A DNA stretch of 64,000 bases from CAVVAH01 sp963746175. Its GTDB lineage: Bacteria; Actinomycetota; Actinomycetes; JACCUZ01. The translations under genes and the position numbers were made by a program. This document shows positions 55,489-62,858 of this stretch, one piece after another; position 1 is the stretch's first letter; each line of letters opens with the position of its first letter. The notes under the pieces were generated by a model, which worked only from the letters and a program-made list of their open reading frames with translations, was not told where the DNA came from and did no database searches. The stretch covers positions 124,001-188,000 of the forward strand of contig CAVVAH010000008.1 of assembly GCA_963746175.1 (NCBI GenBank), given 5' to 3'.

Positions 55489-56576
55489 GTGCGGTCGAGG
55501 CGCGCGACGCCGATCTTGGAGTCAGCCATCCCGTAGAACACGAACCGCTGACCGTCGACCTCCTCCACCGCGGTCGGGAAGACCACGTTGGGGACGGTGC
55601 CGGAGCGTTCGTCGTCGGTCTCCGGCTCGAGGACGGGCGTCGTCGTCCGGGCCAGCACGCGTGACGGGTCGTCCGGGTCGAGCAGCATCGCGCCGGCGGA
55701 GTACTCCACCTTCTGGGCCGTCGGGTCGAAGCCGACAGGCGACTCCCCGGTGACGCCGTGGTGCAGCAGCAACCAGCCCTCGTCCACCCTCAGCGGCGGC
55801 GGCCCGGCGCCGATCTTCAGCTCCTCGAACGGGTGCTCCGACAGCGCGACGCAGCGGTGGTCGCGGGGCCGGACGAGGGCCCGCACGTCGGCGAGCACCT
55901 CGTCCACCGGCACGTAGGAGATCCAGATGCCGGGTCGCGGGTCGGTGAGCCCCGCGGGAAGGTGCACGGTCTCGCCCTCACGGAACCAGCCGAGGTCCCA
56001 CATCGGCCGGTGCAGCATGGCGTAGGACGGCCGGCCGTGCGGGTCCGGAACGGGCTCGGCGAAGAACACCGCGTCCTTGTTGGGGAACATGCACAGGTCG
56101 GTGTCGAGGTCCGGCTGGTAGGCGAACTGCACCGGCCCGAGCCGGCGCCACTCGCGCAGGTCGGCCGACACCGCGATCGCCAGCCGGGGACCGAGCGGTC
56201 CGAAGGCGACGTAGGTCATGAGATGGAGGCCCAGCGACGGGACCCAGGTGGTGCGCGGGTCCTCGACGCCGGCGTTGTGGGCGCCACGCTCCCAGCCCTC
56301 GTCGGGTGCGAGGACCACACCGCGGCGCTCGACGCCGACGGGCACACCGTCCTCGAGCACCACCTCGGCGAGCCCGACCCGCGACACGTTGCCCGCAGCG
56401 ACGAGACGAGGCAGCAGGTACAGCGTGCCGTCCGGTGCTCGGCCGCTGGCCGGGTTGAGGACCCCGAGCTCCTCGAACGGTGCACCGGGCTCCGGCGTCA
56501 TGACGACGCCGAGCCTGGTCAGGGAGTACGGGACGTCCGTGGAGGTGGTGGTCGTGGTGCCGTCAGGAACGGTCAT
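55485..56576 (-). CDS. GH130-type glycoside phosphorylase/hydrolase
   Basis: A 363-residue protein with five-bladed propeller features of GH130 (beta-mannoside phosphorylases and hydrolases): NPASGRAPDGTLYLLPRLV near 40, AHNAGVEDPRTTWVPSLGLHLMTYVAFGPLGPRLAIAVSADLREWRRLG near 103-155 with the D-P-R motif, FPNKDAVFFAEPV, and RVDEGWLLLHHGV. The intact acid Asp (D in EDPRTT) supports activity. Cytoplasmic, no signal peptide, so it acts on the imported oligosaccharide; mannosides are the family bias. The ATG at 56576 overlaps the permease stop (ATGA). Confidence 0.8.
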   Translation of the reverse strand: MTVPDGTTTTTSTDVPYSLTRLGVVMTPEPGAPFEELGVLNPASGRAPDGTLYLLPRLVAAGNVSRVGLAEVVLEDGVPVGVERRGVVLAPDEGWERGAHNAGVEDPRTTWVPSLGLHLMTYVAFGPLGPRLAIAVSADLREWRRLGPVQFAYQPDLDTDLCMFPNKDAVFFAEPVPDPHGRPSYAMLHRPMWDLGWFREGETVHLPAGLTDPRPGIWISYVPVDEVLADVRALVRPRDHRCVALSEHPFEELKIGAGPPPLRVDEGWLLLHHGVTGESPVGFDPTAQKVEYSAGAMLLDPDDPSRVLARTTTPVLEPETDDERSGTVPNVVFPTAVEEVDGQRFVFYGMADSKIGVARLDRT

Positions 56577-57478
56577 CCCTTCACGCCGGAGCCGAGGTCG
56601 GAGGAGGTGAAGTGCCGCTGGAACGCCACGAACAGTGCGACGGCGGGAGCCGCGAGCACGACCGCCCCCGCGAGGATCGCCCCGTAGGGGTTGCTGGCCC
56701 GGCCCGCCACGTTCGACAGGTAGTTGGCCAGCGACACCGCGAGCGGCTGCATGCTGTTGTCCTTGGTGATGAGGAACGGCCAGAGGAACTCGTTCCACGG
56801 TCCGATGAAGGTCAGCAGCGTCACGGTCAGCAGCGCAGGTCGCACGAGTGGCAGCGCGATGGACCAGAGGATCCGGAGCTCACCGGCACCGTCGATGCGC
56901 GCCGCGGAGAAGAGGTCCTCGGGCAGCTGCAGGAAGAACTGCCGGAAGATGAAGACCGCCGTCGAGTTGATGGCGAACGGAAGGATCATGCCGAGGTAGG
57001 AGTCGGCCAGGCCGTAGCTGCGGACGATCATCACGTACAGCGGGATGATGAGCAGCTGGAACGGGACGAGCTGCACGAGCAGCATCGAGGCGAACAGCAT
57101 GCCGCGGCCGCGGAAGTGCAGTACCGCCAGGGCGTAGCCGGCGAGCACTCCGAGGACGACCGTCCCGAGGATCACGCCACCCGTCACGATCCCCGAGTTG
57201 GCCAGCGACTGCAGCAGGTCGACCCGGGAGTTGATCTCCCGGTAGTTGTTCAGGGTCCAGCCGCCGATCGGGAACGCGCCGCCGATCGACGTGTCGGACT
57301 TGGCCTGGAACGAGCCGACGAGCATGTAGTAGAAGGGGAACAGGAAGACGACCGCACCAAGAGCAAGGACCACGAACCGGGCGACGGTCCGCACGCCGAG
57401 CCCGCGAGGTTCCGGGACCGGTGTGGGCCGGGTGACCTCCTCGGGGACCGCCGTCCCGGTCACGACTGTGTGTGCCAT
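56573..57478 (-). CDS. carbohydrate ABC transporter permease (MalG-like)
   Basis: A 301-residue membrane protein with six helices. The cytoplasmic EAA loop is LPEDLFSAARIDGAGELRILWSIALPLVRPAL (about 190-220), the ATPase contact. It belongs to the CUT1 family. It forms the channel with the next upstream permease, and binds sugar delivered by the lipoprotein. The ATG at 57478 begins one base after the other permease's stop. No ATPase gene is present in the operon, so a shared MsiK-type ATPase must supply energy. Confidence 0.92.
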   Translation of the reverse strand: MAHTVVTGTAVPEEVTRPTPVPEPRGLGVRTVARFVVLALGAVVFLFPFYYMLVGSFQAKSDTSIGGAFPIGGWTLNNYREINSRVDLLQSLANSGIVTGGVILGTVVLGVLAGYALAVLHFRGRGMLFASMLLVQLVPFQLLIIPLYVMIVRSYGLADSYLGMILPFAINSTAVFIFRQFFLQLPEDLFSAARIDGAGELRILWSIALPLVRPALLTVTLLTFIGPWNEFLWPFLITKDNSMQPLAVSLANYLSNVAGRASNPYGAILAGAVVLAAPAVALFVAFQRHFTSSDLGSGVKG

Positions 57479-57479
57479 C

Positions 57480-58421
57480 TCAGTCCCTCTCCAGGAGCTT
57501 CTTGTTGATGAGGGAGATCACCAGCACCGCGGCCACAAGCAGCACGCCGATGGCGGACGCCACGTCGGGGTTCCCCTGCTCGATGCCCTTCTGGTACATC
57601 ACCAGCACGGGTGAGGCCGACGCGCCGTCCGGGCCACCGCCGTTCGTCAGCAGGTAGGGCTCGGTGAACAGGTTGGCGCCGGTGATGGTCGCCAGGATCA
57701 CGACCAGCGTCGTGGCCGGCCGGACCCCGGGGATGGTGACGTTGCGCAGCTGCTGCCACTTGGAGGCGCCATCGACGGACGACGACTCGTAGAGCTCCTT
57801 GGGCACCGACTGCAGCGCTGCGAGATACAGGAGGATGTAGAGGCCGAGCTGCTTCCAGGTCACGAAGACGGCGATGAACGGCATCGCCAACGTGGAGTTC
57901 ACGAGCCAGGACGGGTCCGGCGCCAGCTTGCCGAGGACCTGGTTGACCATGCCCCCCTCGGAGAACAGGAACAGCCACACCGCGACACAGGCCACGCTCG
58001 CCGTGATGTAGGGGACGTAGAAGCTGGACCGGAAGAATGTCCGCCCGCGGATCGGGGCGTTGAGGGCGTTGGCCAGGAGCAGGGCCAGCACCACCGTGAG
58101 CGGCACGTTGATGACCAGGAAGATCCCCACGTTGTAGAACGAGCGACGCACGTCGGGGTCGCCGAGCACCGTGGCGTAGTTGTCGAAGCCGACGAACGGA
58201 CGGGCCACGCTCGCGCCCGGAGCCGTGAAGAAGTAGTCGTGGAAGCTGATCCAGACCGCCAGCCCGAGGGGGTAGGCGAACACGGCCGCCAGGAAGAGGG
58301 CGTAGGGAGCCGCGAAGGCGATCCCCAGCGGCTGGCGACCGAGGACGCGCGAGAGGGTGCTCCGGCGCCCCGGCGCCCGGCGGGGGGCCGGGGCCGGAGC
58401 GGGAGCGGTTGCCGTGGTCAT
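57480..58421 (-). CDS. carbohydrate ABC transporter permease (MalF-like)
   Basis: A 313-residue protein with six membrane helices (first about 30-55: LGIAFAAPYALFLAAVFAYPLGLAV). The EAA-type loop is VPKELYESSSVDGASKWQQLRNVTIPGVRPATTL near residues 210-245. The N-terminal 25 residues are Pro/Ala/Arg-rich. Partner of the MalG-like permease. The gene lies 10 bases after the binding protein stop. Confidence 0.92.
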   Translation of the reverse strand: MTTATAPAPAPAPRRAPGRRSTLSRVLGRQPLGIAFAAPYALFLAAVFAYPLGLAVWISFHDYFFTAPGASVARPFVGFDNYATVLGDPDVRRSFYNVGIFLVINVPLTVVLALLLANALNAPIRGRTFFRSSFYVPYITASVACVAVWLFLFSEGGMVNQVLGKLAPDPSWLVNSTLAMPFIAVFVTWKQLGLYILLYLAALQSVPKELYESSSVDGASKWQQLRNVTIPGVRPATTLVVILATITGANLFTEPYLLTNGGGPDGASASPVLVMYQKGIEQGNPDVASAIGVLLVAAVLVISLINKKLLERD

Positions 58422-58431
58422 GGCCGGTGGC

Positions 58432-59721
58432 TCAGGACTGACCGGCGAGCTTGTCGACCTCGCTGGCGGCCGTGGAGAGGCCGTCGTCCACCGAGGTCTT
58501 CGCGAAGATCACCGACGAGCTGTACGCGTCGCGGAACTTCTGCCAGATCTCGATCGAGTTGTCGACGTTGGGAACCTCGACGGTGCGGGACGCGAACGAG
58601 GCGAACTCCTTGTACTCCGGGTGGGACCCGAAGTAGTCCGGGAAGGCTGTCTCGAGGTCGGAGCGCAGGGGCATCTGGCCGGTCTTGTCGAGCAGCGAGC
58701 CGTCCTGGGCCTCACTCGTGGCGAACTTCAGCACGCTCCATGCGGTGCCCTTGGCCTTGCAGGCCGAGTAGATCGCCACGTTCTTGGCGTCGGAGAAGGT
58801 GTGGGTCTCGTCCGCAGACATGCCGGTCGACGTCGGCACCGGTGCGGCGCCCCACTTGACCTTGTCGCCGTACACCGCGATGGCCCACGGGCCGACGATC
58901 GCCATCGCCGCCTTGCCGTCTCCGAACGAGTCGGCGGCGTACTTCTCCTTCGGCGCATACCCCTTGGCGTACATCGTGGCCCAGAAGTCCATGACCGCCT
59001 TGCCCGCTGCGTCGTCGAAGGTGGCCTTGCCGTCCTCGACCAGCTGCTTGCCACCGGACTCGGCCGCGTAGAGCGGGTAGAAGTCGAACCAGGACTGGAA
59101 GAACTCGCTGCTGGGCGCCGGCCAGATGGCCGCCTGCGCGGCCTTGCTGGACACGATCTTCTCGCTGGTGGCGAGGAAGTCGTCGTACGTGGAGAGCGGC
59201 GGGTTCTCCGGGTCGACGCCGGCCTTCTTCATCAGGTCCTTGTTGTAGAAGATCATCACCGGGTTGGACTTCCACGGCATCTGGTAGTACTTCCCGTCCG
59301 GCGACGTGTACTGGTCCGCCGTCGCGCCGGTGCGGTCCTCGATGTACTTCGCGCCGCCCGGGAAGTCGTCGAGGGCCACCAGTCCGCCCTGCTTCTGGAA
59401 CTGCGGCACGGCCGCCGGCGAGGTGTTGAAGACCAGGCACGGCGCGTTGCCCGCGGTGATCGCCGCCCCGATGACCTCCTCGGAGCTCTTGCCCGCCGGG
59501 ATCTCCTGCGCGGTGACCTTCTCCTTGGGGTTCTTCGCGTTCCAGTCCGTGACCATCGCCTTGCCCCAGGCGAGCTCCTCGGGGTTGTTCGACAGCCAGA
59601 TCTTGATCGGCCCCTTGACGGCGAGGTCGCCGGAGGCAGAGGACGAGCCGCTGCCGCCTCCGCACGCGCTGGCGCCGAGGGCCAGCGCGACGAGGGCGGC
59701 GGCAGTTGCTGTGCGATTCAT
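58432..59721 (-). CDS. carbohydrate ABC transporter substrate-binding lipoprotein
   Basis: A 429-residue solute-binding lipoprotein. The lipobox L-G-A-S-A-C puts the modified Cys at residue 20, with a Gly/Ser linker. Family signs include KIWLSNNPEELAWGKAMVTDWNAKNP, YYQMPWKSNPVMIFYNKDLMKKAGVDPENPPLSTYDDFL and GDGKAAMAIVGPWAIAVYG, that is the extracellular CUT1 type. The ATG at 59721 overlaps the LacI stop by one base (TGATG), so the repressor and this gene are translated together. Confidence 0.93.
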   Translation of the reverse strand: MNRTATAAALVALALGASACGGGSGSSSASGDLAVKGPIKIWLSNNPEELAWGKAMVTDWNAKNPKEKVTAQEIPAGKSSEEVIGAAITAGNAPCLVFNTSPAAVPQFQKQGGLVALDDFPGGAKYIEDRTGATADQYTSPDGKYYQMPWKSNPVMIFYNKDLMKKAGVDPENPPLSTYDDFLATSEKIVSSKAAQAAIWPAPSSEFFQSWFDFYPLYAAESGGKQLVEDGKATFDDAAGKAVMDFWATMYAKGYAPKEKYAADSFGDGKAAMAIVGPWAIAVYGDKVKWGAAPVPTSTGMSADETHTFSDAKNVAIYSACKAKGTAWSVLKFATSEAQDGSLLDKTGQMPLRSDLETAFPDYFGSHPEYKEFASFASRTVEVPNVDNSIEIWQKFRDAYSSSVIFAKTSVDDGLSTAASEVDKLAGQS

Positions 59722-60776
59722 CAGTGCTCCGATCGATGGCGTGGGCGCGACCCGGAGGGTCGCGGTACTGCTGTGGAGTCCCGGATCACCAAGAGGGGTC
59801 TCGGCAAGGTGATCGCGGGCGCGTCGTTTCCTGCTATCAGCGAGGTCAACCGGACCGCAGCTGCGCGGCCCCAGGCGAAGGCGTCGGTGCGGACCGTGGT
59901 GAGCGGCGGCCGGACGTGGGCGGTGACCTCGGCGTCGTCGAATCCGGTGATCGACAGGTCGCCCGGGACGTCGACACCGCGTCCGGCGGCGACCGCGGAC
60001 CCGGCGATGGCCATCAGGTCGTTGGCGTAGACGATGGCGGTCGGCGGCTCCGGGAGGTCGAGCAGTCGTTCGGTGGCGAGCGCGCCACCTCGCGCCGAGA
60101 AGTCGGCCCGCTCCAGCGGACCCGCAGGCATCCCCGCGGCCTGCAGCGCGCCCGCCCAGGCCTCGAGCCGGGACGCCGAGTGCACGAACTCCGCGGGGCC
60201 GGCCACGTGCGCGATGCGGGTGTGACCGAGCCCCAGCAGGTGCTCGACGACGGCCCGGATGCCCGGTCGGTCGTCCACGCAGACGCAGGCGCCGCCCTGG
60301 TGGTCGTCGCAGGACGGGGCGACCAGGACGGCCGGCAGGTCGACCTCGTCGAGCAGGCCCGGCCGGGGGTCGTCGATGCGCAGGTCGGTGAGGAACACGC
60401 CGTCGACCCGGCCGTCGGCCGCCAGCCGGCGGTAGCCCTCGAGCTCGCGCTCCCGGTCGGGCACGACCTGGAGGAGGAGGGACTGTCCGAGCGGGGCCAG
60501 CGCCGCCTCGATGCCGGCGATGAACGCCGGGAAGAACGGGTCCGCCCCGAGGGTCTCCGGCGGTCTCGCGATCACCAGACCGACGGCCAGCGCCCGGTCG
60601 GCGGCCAACGCGCGGGCCCGGTGGCTCGGCGTCCAGCCGAGGTCGGACGCGACCTTGAGGATGCGGTCGCGGGTGGCGGGCGCGACACCCGGGCGGTTGT
60701 TCAGCGCGAAGGACACCGCGCCCTTCGAGACGCCCGCGTCGCGAGCGACGTCGTCGATGGTCGGGCGGCGGGGCAT
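59721..60776 (-). CDS. LacI-family transcriptional regulator
   Basis: A 351-residue repressor. The N-terminal headpiece is TIDDVARDAGVSKGAVSFALNNRPGVAPATRDRILKVASDLGW (residues 6-48), including the helix-turn-helix and hinge (HRARALAADRAL). The sugar-binding domain follows with VVEHLLGLGHTRIAHVAG and SITGFDD. It is the first gene of the sugar operon, so it regulates its own transcript. A LacI-type operator and a -35/-10 stand just upstream; the predicted start site is at or next to the ATG, giving a possibly leaderless message. Confidence 0.92.
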   Translation of the reverse strand: MPRRPTIDDVARDAGVSKGAVSFALNNRPGVAPATRDRILKVASDLGWTPSHRARALAADRALAVGLVIARPPETLGADPFFPAFIAGIEAALAPLGQSLLLQVVPDRERELEGYRRLAADGRVDGVFLTDLRIDDPRPGLLDEVDLPAVLVAPSCDDHQGGACVCVDDRPGIRAVVEHLLGLGHTRIAHVAGPAEFVHSASRLEAWAGALQAAGMPAGPLERADFSARGGALATERLLDLPEPPTAIVYANDLMAIAGSAVAAGRGVDVPGDLSITGFDDAEVTAHVRPPLTTVRTDAFAWGRAAAVRLTSLIAGNDAPAITLPRPLLVIRDSTAVPRPSGSRPRHRSEH

Positions 60777-60783
60777 GGAGTCA

Positions 60784-60812
60784 ATAAACCGCTTTAGTCA
60801 CGAAGATGTCAA
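60784..60812 (-). promoter_or_regulatory. sugar operon promoter with LacI-type operator
   Basis: On the minus strand TTGACA (60812-60807) is followed after 17 bases by GTTTAT (60789-60784). The plus-strand site TAAACCGCTTTA (60785-60796) matches the LacI-family form A-A-N-C-G-N-T-T and lies across the -10. The ATG is at 60776, so the transcript would start at or one base from it. Confidence 0.6.
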
Positions 60813-60944
60813 GAGATCATGAACTGCCGGCTTCTTGGCTGTCTGCGGTAATCGCCGTGAACTTCCGATCTGGTGAGCGTGCGGCCCTGCCGGGCTGTCC
60901 CCCGCAGTCGTCGGGTGGACGAACGGGAGCCGTGACCACCGTCG

Positions 60945-61275
60945 TGCGTGCAGGTCAGAGCGGCTTCGGACGAGGGGAAGGCTGGGCCGGATCGGACCTG
61001 GCCCGCCGGTGCTCCACGGTGGTCGGTACAGGTCAGATCGGCTCGGGAGGAGGGGCGCGGCCGGCCACCGTCCGCCGGTCTCGCTCCGTGGACAGTTCCG
61101 GGCGATCTCGCGCGCTTCACGGGGCGAAGTGGTGCTTGTCGGGGCATCGATGCCCCGACAAGCACCCGTTCGCCCCGACAAGCAGCAGCCGCGCCTGTTC
61201 TGTCTCACGATGCGGTCAGGGACCGACGGCGAGCAGCCCAACGGCGCAGCGTCCGCGTCCTTGCCGCTCTGAGAG
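60945..61275 (-). repeat. dispersed 3'-end element, copy B, with a 36-base perfect palindrome
   Basis: Minus-strand relative of copy A. Exact anchor CGCAGCGTCCGCGTC at 61245-61259 (complement of the copy A anchor), GACCGACGGCGAG at 61221-61233 and a perfect palindrome at 61131-61166, arms GGTGCTTGTCGGGGCATC. An outer pair CGGGGCGAA (61120-61128) with TTCGCCCCG (61169-61177) closes the structure. The arms differ from those of copy A (TTGTCGGGG versus TTGGCGCGG) yet stay complementary. Two segments, 60949-60978 and 61027-61056, repeat a CAGGTCAGA-G/T-CGGCT motif. The rest of 60777-61339 contains no gene. Confidence 0.7.
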
Positions 61276-61300
61276 ACGCCCAGACGGCGGGTCACGTCCG

Positions 61301-61335
61301 CAGGCGGCAGCCAGGCGGCAGCCAGGCGGCAGCCA
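61301..61335. repeat. 11-bp tandem repeat after the TauE-like stop
   Basis: CAGGCGGCAGC occurs three times in tandem (61301-61311, 61312-61322, 61323-61333) followed by a partial CAG, immediately after the stop codon of the TauE-like gene at 61340. No coding meaning is evident. Confidence 0.85.
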
Positions 61336-61339
61336 GTCG

Positions 61340-62113
61340 TCAGCTGTCGCGCAGGACGTCGTACCCGAGGCGCAGCACCAGCGCGGTCACGACGGTGAGG
61401 AAGACGACCCGGACGAAGCCGCTCCCCCGCCGGATGGCGGTGTGGGCGCCGAGCCAGCCGCCGGCCACGTTGCAGGCGCCCATCGCCAGGCCGAGCCCCC
61501 ACAGCGGCGCGCCCTGCGGGACGAACACGAGCAGGGCGCCGACGTTCGTGGCCAGGTTGACGATGCGGGCGGTGGCGGACGCCTGGAGGAAGGCGTAGCC
61601 GAGCAGGCCGACCAGCGCCACGACGAGGAACGCCCCGGTCCCGGGGCCGAAGATGCCGTCGTAGAACCCGATCGACCCGCCCGCTGCGGCCGCCACCAGG
61701 TGGTGCCGGTGCCCGTCGAAGCGCAGCCGCTCCTCGAACCCCATCCGCGGCCGGGCGACCGTCCATGCCGCGACGGCGACGAGCAGCACGAGGACGAGCG
61801 GCCGGAACACCTCGCGGGGCAGCAGTGAGGCGCAGGCCGCACCGGCCGCGGCGCCCACCAGCGCCACGGCGGCCATCGGGAGCGCGGTGCGCAGGTCGGG
61901 CCGCACCCGCCGCTGGTAGGTGAGGGCAGCGGCGGCCGTTCCGCACACGGACGACAGCTTGTTAGTGGCCAGGACCGTGGCCGGCGCAGCCCCCGGTAAC
62001 CAGATCAGGAGCGCCGGCAGCTGCACCAGCCCGCCGCCACCGGACACGGCGTCGACCCAGCCCGCGAAGCCCGCGGCGACGCAGAGCAGCAGCACCTCGT
62101 GCAGCTCGGGCAC
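61340..62113 (-). CDS. TauE/SafE-type membrane permease
   Basis: A 257-residue integral membrane protein, about eight helices. The N-terminus VPELHEVLLLCVAAGFAGWVDAVSGGGGLVQLPALLIWLPGAAPATVLATNKLSS carries the family G-x-x-D-x-x-x-G-G-G-G motif, and a matching repeat stands near residue 140 (AAAGGSIGFYDGIFGPGTGAFLVVALVG), as expected from duplication. Members export sulfite, sulfoacetate or related organic anions. Substrate unknown. The GTG at 62113 is chosen because it begins just inside the end of the HAD gene (stop 62127), with a weak box; a start upstream would lie within that gene. Confidence 0.87.
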   Translation of the reverse strand: MPELHEVLLLCVAAGFAGWVDAVSGGGGLVQLPALLIWLPGAAPATVLATNKLSSVCGTAAAALTYQRRVRPDLRTALPMAAVALVGAAAGAACASLLPREVFRPLVLVLLVAVAAWTVARPRMGFEERLRFDGHRHHLVAAAAGGSIGFYDGIFGPGTGAFLVVALVGLLGYAFLQASATARIVNLATNVGALLVFVPQGAPLWGLGLAMGACNVAGGWLGAHTAIRRGSGFVRVVFLTVVTALVLRLGYDVLRDS

Positions 62114-62126
62114 GACCGGGAGCCCG

Positions 62127-62858
62127 TCAGCGCCACGAGTCGACGACGTCGAGCAGGTCGGCCAGCCGGTCGACCACGGCGTCCGGATCGCCCTCGACGT
62201 GGCCCCTCTGCGACTGGGGGATCGCGCTGTGCGGCACGAGCACGGCGCGCATGCCGGCCTGCTTGGCACCGTGGATGTCGTCGTAGGGACGGTCCCCGAC
62301 GAAGACGGCTCGCGCCGGTTCGGCCACGTCGACCGCGTCGAGCGCGGCCCGGAACGCGTCGGGGTGGGGCTTGGTCCAGGGGATCTCGCTGGAGTAGACC
62401 GCGCCGTCGATGAGGTCGAGGACACCGTCGCGGCGGAAGACGGCCTCGTGGTGCTCGCGGGTCCACAGCGTGTTCGAGAGGACGCCCACCTTGATCCCGC
62501 GCTCGCGCAGCCCGGTGAGCAGGCCGGGGACGTCGGGATCGGTCCAGGTGTGCGGCTCCCAGAACGCGTGGTACGCCGCCAGCGCCTGCTCGTGCCGCTC
62601 GTCCGCGGTGTCGACGCCGGCCTCGCGCAGCATGCCGTCGAGCGTGGCCGAGCGCTGGTGGTCGCGACCCGCCCGCCAGGCCTCCTCCTCGGCAGCGAGC
62701 AGGCGGCCGGCGAGGTCCTCGGCAGCAGCCGCGTCGTCGGGGAAGTGGACCTCGGCGTACCGCAGCCACTGCTCGTGCAGGTCGAGCGTGTGCCAGGGCG
62801 TGAGCGTGCCGCCCCAGTCGAAGACGACCGCCTCGACCCCTGTGGTCGGGTCAGCCAC
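62127..62858 (-). CDS. HAD-superfamily hydrolase
   Basis: A 243-residue phosphatase-like enzyme. The nucleophile motif is VVFDWGGTLT with D14; the second Asp of the usual D-x-D is Gly here, a variant found in some HAD branches and likely to change or weaken phosphatase chemistry. Motif II is LSNT, motif III EIPWTKPHPDAF (Lys and following residues) and motif IV VFVGDRPYDDIHGAK. A helical cap lies between (about 20-100). Substrate unknown. The 3' end of proS overlaps its start by 8 bases. Confidence 0.86.
   Translation of the reverse strand: MADPTTGVEAVVFDWGGTLTPWHTLDLHEQWLRYAEVHFPDDAAAAEDLAGRLLAAEEEAWRAGRDHQRSATLDGMLREAGVDTADERHEQALAAYHAFWEPHTWTDPDVPGLLTGLRERGIKVGVLSNTLWTREHHEAVFRRDGVLDLIDGAVYSSEIPWTKPHPDAFRAALDAVDVAEPARAVFVGDRPYDDIHGAKQAGMRAVLVPHSAIPQSQRGHVEGDPDAVVDRLADLLDVVDSWR

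Noticed and set aside
61301..61335. Origin or plasmid iteron-like 11-bp repeat
   Set aside because: Only three copies, no AT-rich region and no replication gene; it is most likely part of the downstream end of the TauE-like gene or element.
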